From Deferribacteres bacterium (GTDB taxonomy: Bacteria; Zhuqueibacterota; Zhuqueibacteria; Zhuqueibacterales; Geothermadaptataceae): DNA of 64,000 bases. The notes under the pieces were generated by a model that made no database searches, was not told the origin of the DNA, and saw nothing but the letters and a program-made list of their open reading frames with translations. Location: the NCBI GenBank assembly GCA_020633675.1, contig JACKDE010000003.1:124001-188000 (forward strand), in the 5' to 3' direction. This document shows, one piece after another, positions 19,316 to 27,816 of the stretch. A program made the position numbers and the translations under genes. Every line of letters starts with the position of its first letter. Within the stretch, counting starts at the first letter, position 1.

Positions 19316-20170
19316 TTATTGGTCGGTTGACAATTCTGTGAGAGCGCGCAAGACTTGTGCGCGGGTAAGAGCAGAATCCGGGATGGCGATGCCGAGTTTG
19401 CGCAGATGCTGGGCCAGCCGCATCGGTCGCGGCAAGGCGAGATGTGATGGCAATTTGTCGAGCACATTTGGCAAATCGGTCAGGGCAAAATCCATCATTA
19501 TTTTGCCTTGTTCCAGGACGATCAGTCGGTCGATCACCTCTGTTAAAAATTCCATATCGTGACTGACGATGATCAGGCCGTGCTTGCCACTGGCTCGCAG
19601 TTTTCCGAGGATAGCGACAAGTTGGCGAGTCGCATGTGGATCCAGCCCGGCGGTAGGTTCATCCAAAACCAACACTTCCGGCTGCATCGCAAGAATGCCG
19701 GCAATGGCGACCCGGCGTTTTTCCCCCTGGCTCAAATGATGAATGTCACGATTCTGGAATTGCTCTGCGGGTAATTCCATTTGCTCAAGTGCGGCCTGAA
19801 CGCGCTGTTCGATCGTGTCCGCCGACAATCCAAGATTGCGCGGCCCGTACGCCACATCTTCACGAACAGTCATCTCAAAAAGCTGGCTTTCCGGAAATTG
19901 AAAGACCAATCCAATTTTTTGGCGCAGTTGTGCGAGCGGGTATTTTTTTTGATGAATATTCTGCTGGTCGACGCAGACACGGCCAGAATTGGGCTTTTCC
20001 AGGCCGGTGATCATTTGCAGCAAAGTGGTTTTACCAGCTCCTCCCTGCCCTACAATCCCGAGCGCTTCGTGGCTTTCGAAACGGAAAGAGATCTCTTGCA
20101 ACTGGTTTTGCGAGTCAACCTGGCCCAATCCGCTGTAGCGAAAACAAACGCGATCAAATTCAAGCAGCAT
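19316..20170 (-). CDS. ECF-type (CbiO/EcfA-like) ABC transporter ATPase
   Basis: 284 residues. Walker A is G-Q-G-G-A-G-K-T-T, the Q-loop region reads F-Q-F-P-E-S-Q-L-F-E followed by D-V-A-Y-G-P-R-N-L-G, which is typical of cobalt/ECF ATPases rather than general importers. The signature is L-S-Q-G-E-K-R-R-V-A-I-A-G, Walker B V-L-V-L-D-E-P-T-A-G-L-D, and the switch His is in V-S-H-D-M-E-F. Energises uptake of a vitamin or metal with a membrane EcfT and a substrate-binding S-component, neither of which is in the window. Its ATG shares one base with the dgt stop (TAATG), so it is translationally coupled to dgt. Confidence 0.85.
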   Translation of the reverse strand: MLLEFDRVCFRYSGLGQVDSQNQLQEISFRFESHEALGIVGQGGAGKTTLLQMITGLEKPNSGRVCVDQQNIHQKKYPLAQLRQKIGLVFQFPESQLFEMTVREDVAYGPRNLGLSADTIEQRVQAALEQMELPAEQFQNRDIHHLSQGEKRRVAIAGILAMQPEVLVLDEPTAGLDPHATRQLVAILGKLRASGKHGLIIVSHDMEFLTEVIDRLIVLEQGKIMMDFALTDLPNVLDKLPSHLALPRPMRLAQHLRKLGIAIPDSALTRAQVLRALTELSTDQ

Positions 20171-21453
20171 TACTGCATCCAGGCAAATTGGTGCAAATCA
20201 AAGTCGAAGGCTTCTCTGATCAATTTCAAACGATGCAAGCGCTGATATTCAGTTAGCGCAAAATTATCCGTCATGCCGGCTATGTGGTCACAGATGGTGC
20301 GCGGCGAAATTGTTTTGTCGTTGCTGTTTTTATAATTGCCGACGTGGTGCTGCGCCAATACTTCCGGGAAATGAATGTAGGCCGAGTACAATCCCAGCAA
20401 CACATTTCGAAACAAATCCTCGTGCTCGTTCACAGCCGGTACTTCGATTATGTATTTGTAAATAAATTTATTCAACTGCTTTTGCAGAGCATCAGTCGGT
20501 TTGCTGAAAGTCACCAACATGCCGTCAATTGGATGGGATGAATCGTGTTGTTCTGCTTGCTCGATATGAAGCAGCGTGGTTTCGAGCAGGTCCGTCACCA
20601 AATAATCGACCAGTCCATTGATGATGCGATTTTGATAAAGCTCATTGCCGTTATGCGCGATCGCTTTCAAGCCAAGCCGTTCCTCAACCAACAGGATGAT
20701 TTCCATTTGGCGAATATCCTCGACATCCACCAAACCGGCGCGAATGCCATCCTCAAGATCGTGAGTGCGCTGGGCGATTTCATCCGCCATTTCAACCACT
20801 TGTCCCTCAAGCGTGCGGGCATAGCCAACATCGAAATGCAATCCCTGATAAATAAAATCCGGATAAGAAATATGCTTTTTTTTCAACTGGGTATGTTTCA
20901 AAATGCCCTCGCGTACCGGCGCGGTCAAATTCAGACCGGGAAAAGCATACTTGGCCTCCAGCAAATCAAGAACACGCAGCGATTGATAATTGTGCTTAAA
21001 TCCACCGAGATTCACGTTTGGAAAACCGACACGCGAACGGTGTTTGCCTTGCAGGATTTCATTCAGCAACACCTCGCCCAGATGGCCAAATGGAGTATGC
21101 CCGAGATCGTGTCCGACTGCAATGGCTTCTGCCAAATCATCGTTCAAGCCAAGTGCGCGCGCAATGGTGCGTGCTAACTGCGAAACTTCCATCGTGTGGG
21201 TCAGGCGGGTACGGTAGTGATCGCCGATATTGGTGACGAAAACCTGGCGTTTGTGCTTGAGTCTGCGGAAAGCGCGCGAATGGATAATACGATCTCGGTC
21301 GCGCTGATAGGGCGTGCGGTAGAGATGGGGCGGCTCTTCGTGAATGCGTGTTTGATCGGCATCCTCGCTGAAGCTGGCATACGAAGCGAAGCGGCAACGC
21401 TCGATCGCAAACTGTTTCTGCAGATCAAAAAGCTTTAAACTGTTGGTTTTCAT
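20170..21453 (-). CDS. dgt: Deoxyguanosinetriphosphate triphosphohydrolase (HD domain)
   Basis: 427 residues. Hydrolyses dGTP (or dNTPs) to deoxynucleoside and triphosphate. The HD metal site is visible as R-L-T-H-T-M-E-V and A-V-G-H-D-L-G-H-T-P-F-G-H (HD about residue 115), with a further D-E-I-A-Q-R-T-H-D-L-E-D Asp. The N-terminal R-T-P-Y-Q-R-D-R-D-R-I-I-H-S-x-A-F-R-R-L sequence is the dGTPase signature. Length matches the type 2 dGTPase-like family. The ribosome site before ATG 21453 is weak. The downstream ECF ATPase overlaps its stop by one base. Confidence 0.93.
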   Translation of the reverse strand: MKTNSLKLFDLQKQFAIERCRFASYASFSEDADQTRIHEEPPHLYRTPYQRDRDRIIHSRAFRRLKHKRQVFVTNIGDHYRTRLTHTMEVSQLARTIARALGLNDDLAEAIAVGHDLGHTPFGHLGEVLLNEILQGKHRSRVGFPNVNLGGFKHNYQSLRVLDLLEAKYAFPGLNLTAPVREGILKHTQLKKKHISYPDFIYQGLHFDVGYARTLEGQVVEMADEIAQRTHDLEDGIRAGLVDVEDIRQMEIILLVEERLGLKAIAHNGNELYQNRIINGLVDYLVTDLLETTLLHIEQAEQHDSSHPIDGMLVTFSKPTDALQKQLNKFIYKYIIEVPAVNEHEDLFRNVLLGLYSAYIHFPEVLAQHHVGNYKNSNDKTISPRTICDHIAGMTDNFALTEYQRLHRLKLIREAFDFDLHQFAWMQ

Positions 21454-21651
21454 AATTCAGGCGAAATCAGGAGAGGCATGGACTGTTTTCGAAATTCATG
21501 AACACAATGCTATCGGTAAGCTTTGCTCGCTCCGTTTTGAAGGCACAGCAACTCCGGATCAAGCGGCATTTAAACGCTTGCAAAATAAGTTGAAATCGAT
21601 CGCTGATCCGGAATTACAAAAATTTCTGCGAGAATATGCATCGGTTGCGCA

Positions 21652-22851
21652 CTACGAGGCTGGTGTGAGCGCCTCGACGCCGGGCAAGGCTTTTCCCGAC
21701 ATGAATTCCAGCGAAGCGCCGCCGCCGGTGGAAATGTGGCTGATGTGCCCGGATAGCCCCGATTTCATAAGCGCCGACACCGAGTCGCCGCCGCCGACAA
21801 CACTGAATCCGCCATTGTCAGTAGCCTTCGCCACGGCAGCTGCAACCGACATAGTGCCTTTCGCGAACGCGCCATTTTCGAAAACACCCATCGGGCCGTT
21901 CCAAAAAATCGTGCGTGCGGATGCGATCAGGCCCTGATAGCGTGCAATGGCTTTGGGACCGATATCCACTCCCAGCAAGTCCGCCGGAATTTCTTCAACA
22001 TTTTTCCCGGCTGCTGCATCGATGGAGGCAGCCACGACGTGGTCGTCGGGAAGCACCAGTTCGGCGTTGTTGCGATTTTGCACCGAACCCAGAAAATCAT
22101 ACACAGCCTGCGCAACCGACATTTTGTCTTCTTCAACCAGCGATTTACCGGTTTCCACACCTTTTGAACGCAGGAAAGTATAGACCATGCCGCCGCCGAC
22201 CAGAATGGCATCAACGCGTGGCAGCAGATTGCGGATCACGTCGATCTTGCCGGAAATCTTCGCGCCACCGATAATGGCGATAAAGGGCCGCGCAGGATCA
22301 GCGAGCAATGTGCCCAGCGAGCGCAATTCCTTCTCCATCAAATAGCCGGCAGCACTCTGCGAAATGATATGGGTGACGCCCTCAGTACTGGCGTGCGCAC
22401 GGTGAGCAGCACCAAACGCGTCATTAATATAGACATCGGCCAAAGCTGCCAATTTCCTGGCAAATTCCGCATCGTTGGCTTCTTCTTCGGCATGAAAACG
22501 CAAATTTTCCAGCACTACCACATCGCCATTTTGCATTTTCCCGACCAGGTCTTCAGTTTCGGTGCCGACACAATCCGGCGCCAATGTGACTGATTTGCCG
22601 AGCAACTGGCTCAATTGTTCAGCCGCAGGTTTCAGCGAGTACTTTTCCGCGCGCTGCCCTTTTGGCCGGCCCAAATGCGACATAAGAATCAGCTTGCCAC
22701 CACTCTTCAAAACTTTATGAATCGAAGGCAGCGCTGCCCTGATTCGCGTATCATCCGTTACTTTCCCGCCATCCAAAGGCACATTAAAATCGACACGCAT
22801 CAAAACGCGCTTGTTCTGAAGCGATACCTCATCAATCGTTAACTTGTTCAT
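21652..22851 (-). CDS. pgk: Phosphoglycerate kinase
   Basis: 399 residues, full length. Glycolytic/gluconeogenic interconversion of 1,3-bisphosphoglycerate + ADP and 3-phosphoglycerate + ATP in the cytosol. The N-terminal signature is R-V-L-M-R-V-D-F-N-V-P-L; substrate-binding M-S-H-L-G-R-P-K-G and L-E-N-L-R-F-H follow; the C-terminal nucleotide site has G-P-M-G-V-F-E-N and G-G-G-D-S-V-S-A-L, then H-I-S-T-G-G-G-A-S-L-E. ATG 22851 has AAGGA 7 bases upstream. It lies 27 bases after the alanine-dehydrogenase-family gene and is probably cotranscribed with it. Confidence 0.97.
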   Translation of the reverse strand: MNKLTIDEVSLQNKRVLMRVDFNVPLDGGKVTDDTRIRAALPSIHKVLKSGGKLILMSHLGRPKGQRAEKYSLKPAAEQLSQLLGKSVTLAPDCVGTETEDLVGKMQNGDVVVLENLRFHAEEEANDAEFARKLAALADVYINDAFGAAHRAHASTEGVTHIISQSAAGYLMEKELRSLGTLLADPARPFIAIIGGAKISGKIDVIRNLLPRVDAILVGGGMVYTFLRSKGVETGKSLVEEDKMSVAQAVYDFLGSVQNRNNAELVLPDDHVVAASIDAAAGKNVEEIPADLLGVDIGPKAIARYQGLIASARTIFWNGPMGVFENGAFAKGTMSVAAAVAKATDNGGFSVVGGGDSVSALMKSGLSGHISHISTGGGASLEFMSGKALPGVEALTPAS

Positions 22852-22878
22852 CTTAAGTCCTTTAATTCGAGCTGCAAA

Positions 22879-24012
22879 TTAATTTTTGGATTCCGGAACA
22901 ATAATAGTCGCCGGTACAACACTTTCAATGCCCAAAATATCGGCAAGCCCCTGATGGGTGCAAACGCCATTATAGGTCAGCAAGCCTTTTTGATAATTCG
23001 GTTGACGTGCCAGCGATTCATCCAGCCCCCAAGCGGCAACCTCCATCACCAGGCCGAGCGTGACATGATTGAGCGCATGTGAGGCGCTGCGCGCGACGCT
23101 CGACAATACATTGGGGACACAATAATGGATCACGCCATGTTCAATATAAACCGGATTGCTGAGTGTGGTCGCGCGGCTGGTTTCAAAACAACCACCGTGG
23201 TCGATGGAGTAATCGATCACGACTGCGCCTTCCTTCATTTCCATCACGATATCGCGCGCAACGATTTTTGGCGTGCGTTCGCCGGTAACATGCACGGCGC
23301 CGATCAATACATCTGAAAATCTGGCAACCTTTTCGATTTCGTACGGATTGGCCATCATCGTGATTACGCGGCGATCATAGAGTTTGTCGATACGGCGCAA
23401 CGCGGACAGATCATTATCGAGCACGTAAACCTGGCAGCCCAATCCGAGGAAAGCCCTGGCAGCGCTGGTGCCAACCGTACCACCACCAAGAATCACTACC
23501 GAAGCGGATGGCACCCCGGGACCGCCACCCAGCAAAATGCCACGCCCCTGGTTAGTGGTTTCGAGATAGCGTCCGGCAATTTGTGGCAACATACGACCGG
23601 CAATTTCGCTCATTGCAACCAGAACCGGGTAGCTTTTGTCCGGTAGCGTCATCAAATCGGTGCCAAAGGTATAGGCTTTGCGATTGAGCAAGGTGCGGAA
23701 AGCCTTTGCCGAACGGATATTGGGCTGAAAAAATGAAAAAATGATTTGCGATTTCTTGACCAAAGCTGCTTCTTTTTCATCCGGCGGCATCACCTTGACA
23801 ATGATGTCCGCTTTTTCATAAAGCTCCTGCGGCGAGCTGGCATGCTTCGCACCAACCACATAGTAGGCTTCATCAGTGAAACTGCTACCCAAGCCCGCAC
23901 CTTCCTCCACGTACACCTGATGACCGGCTCGTACCAGGTTGTACACCCCTGCAGGTGTAAGCGGGACGCGTTTTTCTTCGATTTGTGTTTCTTTTGCAAT
24001 TCCGATTTTCAT
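22879..24012 (-). CDS. ald: Alanine dehydrogenase/PNT-family protein
   Basis: 377 residues of the AlaDH / pyridine-nucleotide-transhydrogenase family: N-terminal I-G-I-A-K-E-T-Q-I-E-E-K-R-V-P-L-T-P with the substrate Arg, the Lys in I-I-V-K-V-M-P-P, a Rossmann G-G-G-T-V-G-T-S-A-A, and the C-terminal C-V-P-N-V block where alanine dehydrogenases have H-Y-C-V-x-N-M-P. Known alanine dehydrogenases have a catalytic His about 20 residues after the Lys (T-Y-L-H-L); here that position reads I-F-S-F-F-Q-P-N, with no His. Alanine deamination is therefore likely but not certain; another 2-amino or 2-oxo acid is possible. The downstream neighbour is pgk. Confidence 0.8.
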   Translation of the reverse strand: MKIGIAKETQIEEKRVPLTPAGVYNLVRAGHQVYVEEGAGLGSSFTDEAYYVVGAKHASSPQELYEKADIIVKVMPPDEKEAALVKKSQIIFSFFQPNIRSAKAFRTLLNRKAYTFGTDLMTLPDKSYPVLVAMSEIAGRMLPQIAGRYLETTNQGRGILLGGGPGVPSASVVILGGGTVGTSAARAFLGLGCQVYVLDNDLSALRRIDKLYDRRVITMMANPYEIEKVARFSDVLIGAVHVTGERTPKIVARDIVMEMKEGAVVIDYSIDHGGCFETSRATTLSNPVYIEHGVIHYCVPNVLSSVARSASHALNHVTLGLVMEVAAWGLDESLARQPNYQKGLLTYNGVCTHQGLADILGIESVVPATIIVPESKN

Positions 24013-24348
24013 AAATTAGCGCCTGAATTTTATGACCGATGTGATCAGCAAAAATGAGCTCGGAAAAATCCGGGAATATTGACTTTAGCAACGCGTGTTA
24101 CGTGATAGCAGATTGGCTTTGGCAGATCGCGGGTGGCTGGCCGTCACCTAAAAAGCGCTATTCATTTTTCTGATAAATTTTTCTCAAGATAACTTTTTTT
24201 CGGATAAAGTCAAGCCTATTCCCTAACGTTCTAACTTATTGGTGTTTAGGACACTTTAAGATCGGCAAAACAATTACAGAGTCAGCCTGCAGCTTGAAAG
24301 AAAATCGATATGGCAGGACAATTCAAAAGACAAGAACTGGAGTGTATT
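24013..24348. other. Divergent promoter region, no gene seen
   Basis: 336 bases between the minus-strand AlaDH-family gene and the plus-strand DUF1684 lipoprotein gene. It must hold both promoters. I could not place either with confidence, and no strong hairpin or frame is seen apart from the extended N-terminal frame of the lipoprotein gene from 24310. Confidence 0.5.
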
Positions 24349-25014
24349 GTGAAGCGAATGGAATGGCAAATACTCAAAAATTTTCGTGTATTCGCGCTGA
24401 TAGTCATTTGGGTTGCCGGAGCCATGTTGGCATCGTGGGGCTGCGACTCAGAGCCCAAGCCCGCGAATCCTGAAGAGGCTTCCTATTTTCAGGAAGTTCA
24501 TCGCTACCGCGAGCAAAGAGATCGTTTTTTTCAGACTTCACCCAACACCCCACTGCTCAAAGGCGATCAGGAAAACTTTGATGGTTTGCACTACTTCCCG
24601 ATCAAGCCGGCGATGCGCTTTGCGTTGACATTGCACAAATACGGGACGCCGGACACCCTCTACATTATGACAACCGGCGGCAAAGATCGTCCGGCTTTGC
24701 GTTATGGCTATTTTGAATTTGAGGCACAACAGCGACAAAACCGTCTGCAAGTCTATAAATTTATCGACCACGAAGACCCCAATGATCCCTATCTCTTTCT
24801 ACCATTTCTGGACCAGACCAGCGGTGAGCATTCTTATGGCGGAGGCAGATATTTGGATTTACGCGAAACAGTGTCTGATGAGTACACTGTCGATTTCAAT
24901 TATGCATACAATCCAAGCTGTGCGTACGGTCGCAAGGATTACATCTGCCCCGTTCCACCATCCGAAAATACGCTGCAAATCGAGATACCAGCGGGCGAAA
25001 AAGCCTGGCATTGA
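24349..25014 (+). CDS. DUF1684 lipoprotein
   Basis: 221 residues from GTG 24349, chosen because GGAG (24339-24342) sits 6 bases upstream; the frame is open back to ATG 24310. The N-terminus is a lipoprotein signal (F-A-L-I-V-I-W-V-A-G-A-M-L-A-S-W-G-C). The body has every DUF1684 block: R-D-R-F-F, S-P-x-T-P-L, F-D-G-L-H-Y-F-P, P-F-L-D-Q-T-S-G, Y-G-G-G-R-Y-L-D-L, the core D-F-N-Y-A-Y-N-P-S-C-A-Y, C-P-V-P-P-S-E-N and I-P-A-G-E-K. DUF1684 proteins are common in Bacteroidota-like bacteria and have no assigned reaction. Convergent with the DUF4097 gene, 17 bases apart. Confidence 0.9.
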   Translation: MKRMEWQILKNFRVFALIVIWVAGAMLASWGCDSEPKPANPEEASYFQEVHRYREQRDRFFQTSPNTPLLKGDQENFDGLHYFPIKPAMRFALTLHKYGTPDTLYIMTTGGKDRPALRYGYFEFEAQQRQNRLQVYKFIDHEDPNDPYLFLPFLDQTSGEHSYGGGRYLDLRETVSDEYTVDFNYAYNPSCAYGRKDYICPVPPSENTLQIEIPAGEKAWH

Positions 25015-25031
25015 CGCCCGCATATGTCGCA

Positions 25032-25841
25032 TCAATAACCGGACACGTCGATATTGCCGTTGACGGCTCGCAGCGTGATTTCGCCTTGCCCTGCCCCAAG
25101 CGTGCCACTGACAGCATTGAGACGGCTGGATAAATTGTCCATCGTCAGGTTGCGCACACTCACCTGCCCATTGGTCACCGAAGCGGAAAACGTGGCATCG
25201 GTAGACTCTGGAATGGTCACGATCATCTGGCCATTAACGATGGTCATCCGGCAAATGCGGGGCTGCTGGTTGGCCGTCTTCGCACTGATCTGCCCATTGG
25301 TCAAGTCGACGTACAAATCGCCGGTGACATCGGAAATGACAATATTGCCGTTGGTGTGATTGATGTCGAGTGCGCCGTCCAGCGAATCGACTTCCACCTC
25401 GCCGTTGACATGAATGAGATCGACATCCCAATTTGCCGGCACACGAATCTGATAGTTGACGATAAATTCCCGACCATTGGTATCGCTTGGCTGCTCGGTT
25501 TCCACTTCGATCTCGCCAGTATTCATGCGGATGTTCACATCCAGTCTGGCAAGGTAATTTTCTGCATCGCGCTGGCTGCCGGCCTGCACGATGCGCACAC
25601 CGCTGACTTCAACATGCGCAGAATCACTGGTACCGATAATTTCGACCGAGCCATTGATTGCGCGAACGATCAGATGCGTCTGGTCGGTTGGATTGAGCTG
25701 GAAAGAAAAGGGCTCTTCAGCGCTAAATCGGTTGTTGTTGACATCGAATGGGCCGGTATTATCGCAGCCGGCAAATTGCACAGCGAGCAGCCCGCCGGTC
25801 AACAGGACTGCGAGCAAACGTACGTTTCGATAAGTTTTCAT
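25032..25841 (-). CDS. DUF4097-type beta-repeat lipoprotein
   Basis: 269 residues. Lipoprotein signal ends V-Q-F-A-G-C. The rest is a run of short beta-strand repeats with the pattern x-x-x-N-G-x-I/V-x-V (A-I-N-G-S-V-E-I, H-V-N-G-E-V-E-V, H-T-N-G-N-I-V-I, L-T-N-G-Q-I-S-A, V-T-N-G-Q-V-S-V, A-V-N-G-N-I-D-V), as in the DUF4097/'putative adhesin' beta-helix family. Function unknown; probably anchored in the outer membrane or periplasm. Strong ribosome site AAGGAGG, 6 bases before ATG 25841. Confidence 0.85.
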   Translation of the reverse strand: MKTYRNVRLLAVLLTGGLLAVQFAGCDNTGPFDVNNNRFSAEEPFSFQLNPTDQTHLIVRAINGSVEIIGTSDSAHVEVSGVRIVQAGSQRDAENYLARLDVNIRMNTGEIEVETEQPSDTNGREFIVNYQIRVPANWDVDLIHVNGEVEVDSLDGALDINHTNGNIVISDVTGDLYVDLTNGQISAKTANQQPRICRMTIVNGQMIVTIPESTDATFSASVTNGQVSVRNLTMDNLSSRLNAVSGTLGAGQGEITLRAVNGNIDVSGY

Positions 25842-26043
25842 GGTTAGCCTCCTTCAAATTCAATTGGCTCCGGCCATTATCCGAGTCTCTCGGGGCCGGG
25901 GTCACTGTGACAGCGAATTCATTGATTGGGTGAACGAGAGTCGCCCTTCCTGAGGCCGTTCGGACGCCTTTTTGAATGCCTTACAGTCTGCCATTTTTGC
26001 ACGCGAGCGCGCTTCGTGGACTAACCGCTATTTTTATCAATCG

Positions 26044-26778
26044 CTAATCTTTGAGCCGTTTGATCGCCTGCGTGGATTCGGCAACCATTTCATCGAGCGG
26101 CAGCATGCCGCAGGCATCATGCTCGGCATGTGCCAGCACCAGCCGATAGGCTTCGAGCGCCCGACCAGGCTCATTGATGTTTTCAAAAGATTTCGCCAGG
26201 TAAAAATAGATCTCACTGCACATCTCCAGTGCCGGATATTTTTGCAGAATCTTGTGAAATTTCATGATCGCGTTCGGGAAAAAATCCTGCTCGTACATCG
26301 AACGGGCGCCATTGGTTTCCTGCTGCCAAAAGCTCTCGGCTTTGGACTGAGATTCTGTATTGCCTGCCGCTTTGTTTTCCGCCCGCACCACGCTGACATT
26401 GGTGATGCGCAGTTTCGACTTGCCTTCCGGCGTCTTGATTTGATCCATTTTCTGCGACATCAGAAACAGAAACAATTCACGCTCGGTGATTTTGCGCAAA
26501 TCGCCGATGTCGACCACGGCATTGCTGCTGAGCCGAAACGTTTCGCCATTGTCGAGTTCCAAAACAACCTCGGAACTCTCCAGCGTTAAAATCGTATCGA
26601 TGTCGCGCAGCAGCATGCCGATATGCGCAGTATCCCAGTTTTCATTCAGCCCTTCACGCACCTTCACATCGCCATTCAATTTGACGATTTTGGCCGTCTC
26701 CGAGCCAAGCAAAAGCGGTGATCCGCCAAGCATGAAAAAGCAGGCGATCAAAACGCGTGCAACAAATTGCTTTAACAT
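26044..26778 (-). CDS. FecR-like domain + TPR exported protein
   Basis: 244 residues from ATG 26778, chosen because GAGGG is 7-8 bases upstream and the signal peptide starts there (frame open to 26838). After the signal, A-K-I-V-K-L-N-G-D-V-K-V-R-E ... L-R-D-I-D-T-I-L-T resembles the FecR fold, which in this context is usually a periplasmic beta-domain rather than an anti-sigma factor. The C-terminal half has TPR-like helices (Y-F-Y-L-A-K-S-F-E-N-I-N-E-P-G-R-A-L-E-A-Y). No sigma factor gene is adjacent. Part of the envelope cluster read on the minus strand. Confidence 0.7.
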   Translation of the reverse strand: MLKQFVARVLIACFFMLGGSPLLLGSETAKIVKLNGDVKVREGLNENWDTAHIGMLLRDIDTILTLESSEVVLELDNGETFRLSSNAVVDIGDLRKITERELFLFLMSQKMDQIKTPEGKSKLRITNVSVVRAENKAAGNTESQSKAESFWQQETNGARSMYEQDFFPNAIMKFHKILQKYPALEMCSEIYFYLAKSFENINEPGRALEAYRLVLAHAEHDACGMLPLDEMVAESTQAIKRLKD

Positions 26779-26862
26779 GGCATTTCCCTCTGAATTTTCG
26801 GTAGCACAGCATGCTGGCGCAGGCTGCCGAATGTGCAAAATTTTATCTGTAGCGAGTGCTGG

Positions 26863-27789
26863 CTATTGAGTGACACGAAAGTAAACCGTGTCGGCGATGG
26901 CCGAAGCAAAGACACCGATGCCATCGCCTTCGATGTGCAGAGCTGGTTCATGAAAATTGCCATCGATCTCCTGCACCTGATCCGCAGTGGTCAAAAAATC
27001 TTTGAAATTGCGGTCACCTGCATAAAGAACCGCCTGGTAATTGCTGTAAAACCAGATATCGAACCAAAAAATTTCCAGCGTTGACTGGCCCGGTTCCAGC
27101 GGCTGATCCTGAATCCAGGTGAAGCGATTCCTGAATTCATCAAAGTCTTCGAGCACATCTTCAGCCGTGAATTCTCCGAATGCATTGTCATAAACAAAAG
27201 TGCTGGTATCGGCATCCAGGGCAATCAGCGCCAAGGCATAAAAGCCGTTGTTTTCCGCTCGATTAAAAACGATTTCGAACTGTTTGAGGTCGCCATTTTC
27301 ATCGCGTTCGCGGTAGGCCATCGGCGCCAACCTGGAAGCGCCGCGCTCTACTCGAAAATCGCCAGACGGCACGGTGGTTGTGGATTTGGCCTGTAACGGC
27401 GTGCCTTCAACCGTCGCCACGACTTCGAGCGTGTAGCTTTTGCCCGCTTCAATCGACAGATCGCTGCCGCGATACTCGTATGAGAAGGTTGCATTGTTGT
27501 ATGTCAGGGCAAATTCCCTATCCTGTTCATCCACAATTACGGCTTTGGCATTCGACAGCACAACGGTCGAAATATCGATTTCGGTGTTAAGCTGGATATT
27601 GCGGGTCAGGCGCACGTTGCGCACCGGCTGCCCGGGGAACAAAAAGCCTTCGATCACAATTTTCGGCTCGTAAGCGGATTTATCCAGTTCGACAATACCT
27701 TCGCCGCATGCGCTGGTGATGATGGCGATGGATGATAGCAAAACCATCTTCGTTGTGAACTGGATAATTTTATTGATGCGTTCAAACAT
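26863..27789 (-). CDS. DUF4249 lipoprotein, partner of the TonB receptor
   Basis: 308 residues from ATG 27789, preferred over ATG 27807 because GAGAGA lies at the right distance. The lipobox is I-I-T-S-A-C-G. DUF4249 features: P-K-I-V-I-E-G-F-L-F-P-G-Q-P-V-R-N-V-R-L-T-R near the start, and V-L-S-N-A-K-A-V-I-V-D. DUF4249 genes in Bacteroidota-like genomes typically follow a TonB-dependent receptor with a carboxypeptidase-regulatory domain, exactly as here (27 bases apart). Likely a surface lipoprotein that works with that receptor in binding a substrate; the substrate is unknown. Confidence 0.85.
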   Translation of the reverse strand: MFERINKIIQFTTKMVLLSSIAIITSACGEGIVELDKSAYEPKIVIEGFLFPGQPVRNVRLTRNIQLNTEIDISTVVLSNAKAVIVDEQDREFALTYNNATFSYEYRGSDLSIEAGKSYTLEVVATVEGTPLQAKSTTTVPSGDFRVERGASRLAPMAYRERDENGDLKQFEIVFNRAENNGFYALALIALDADTSTFVYDNAFGEFTAEDVLEDFDEFRNRFTWIQDQPLEPGQSTLEIFWFDIWFYSNYQAVLYAGDRNFKDFLTTADQVQEIDGNFHEPALHIEGDGIGVFASAIADTVYFRVTQ

Positions 27790-27816
27790 TCTTGTCTCTC
27801 TCAACATGCATTTTAG

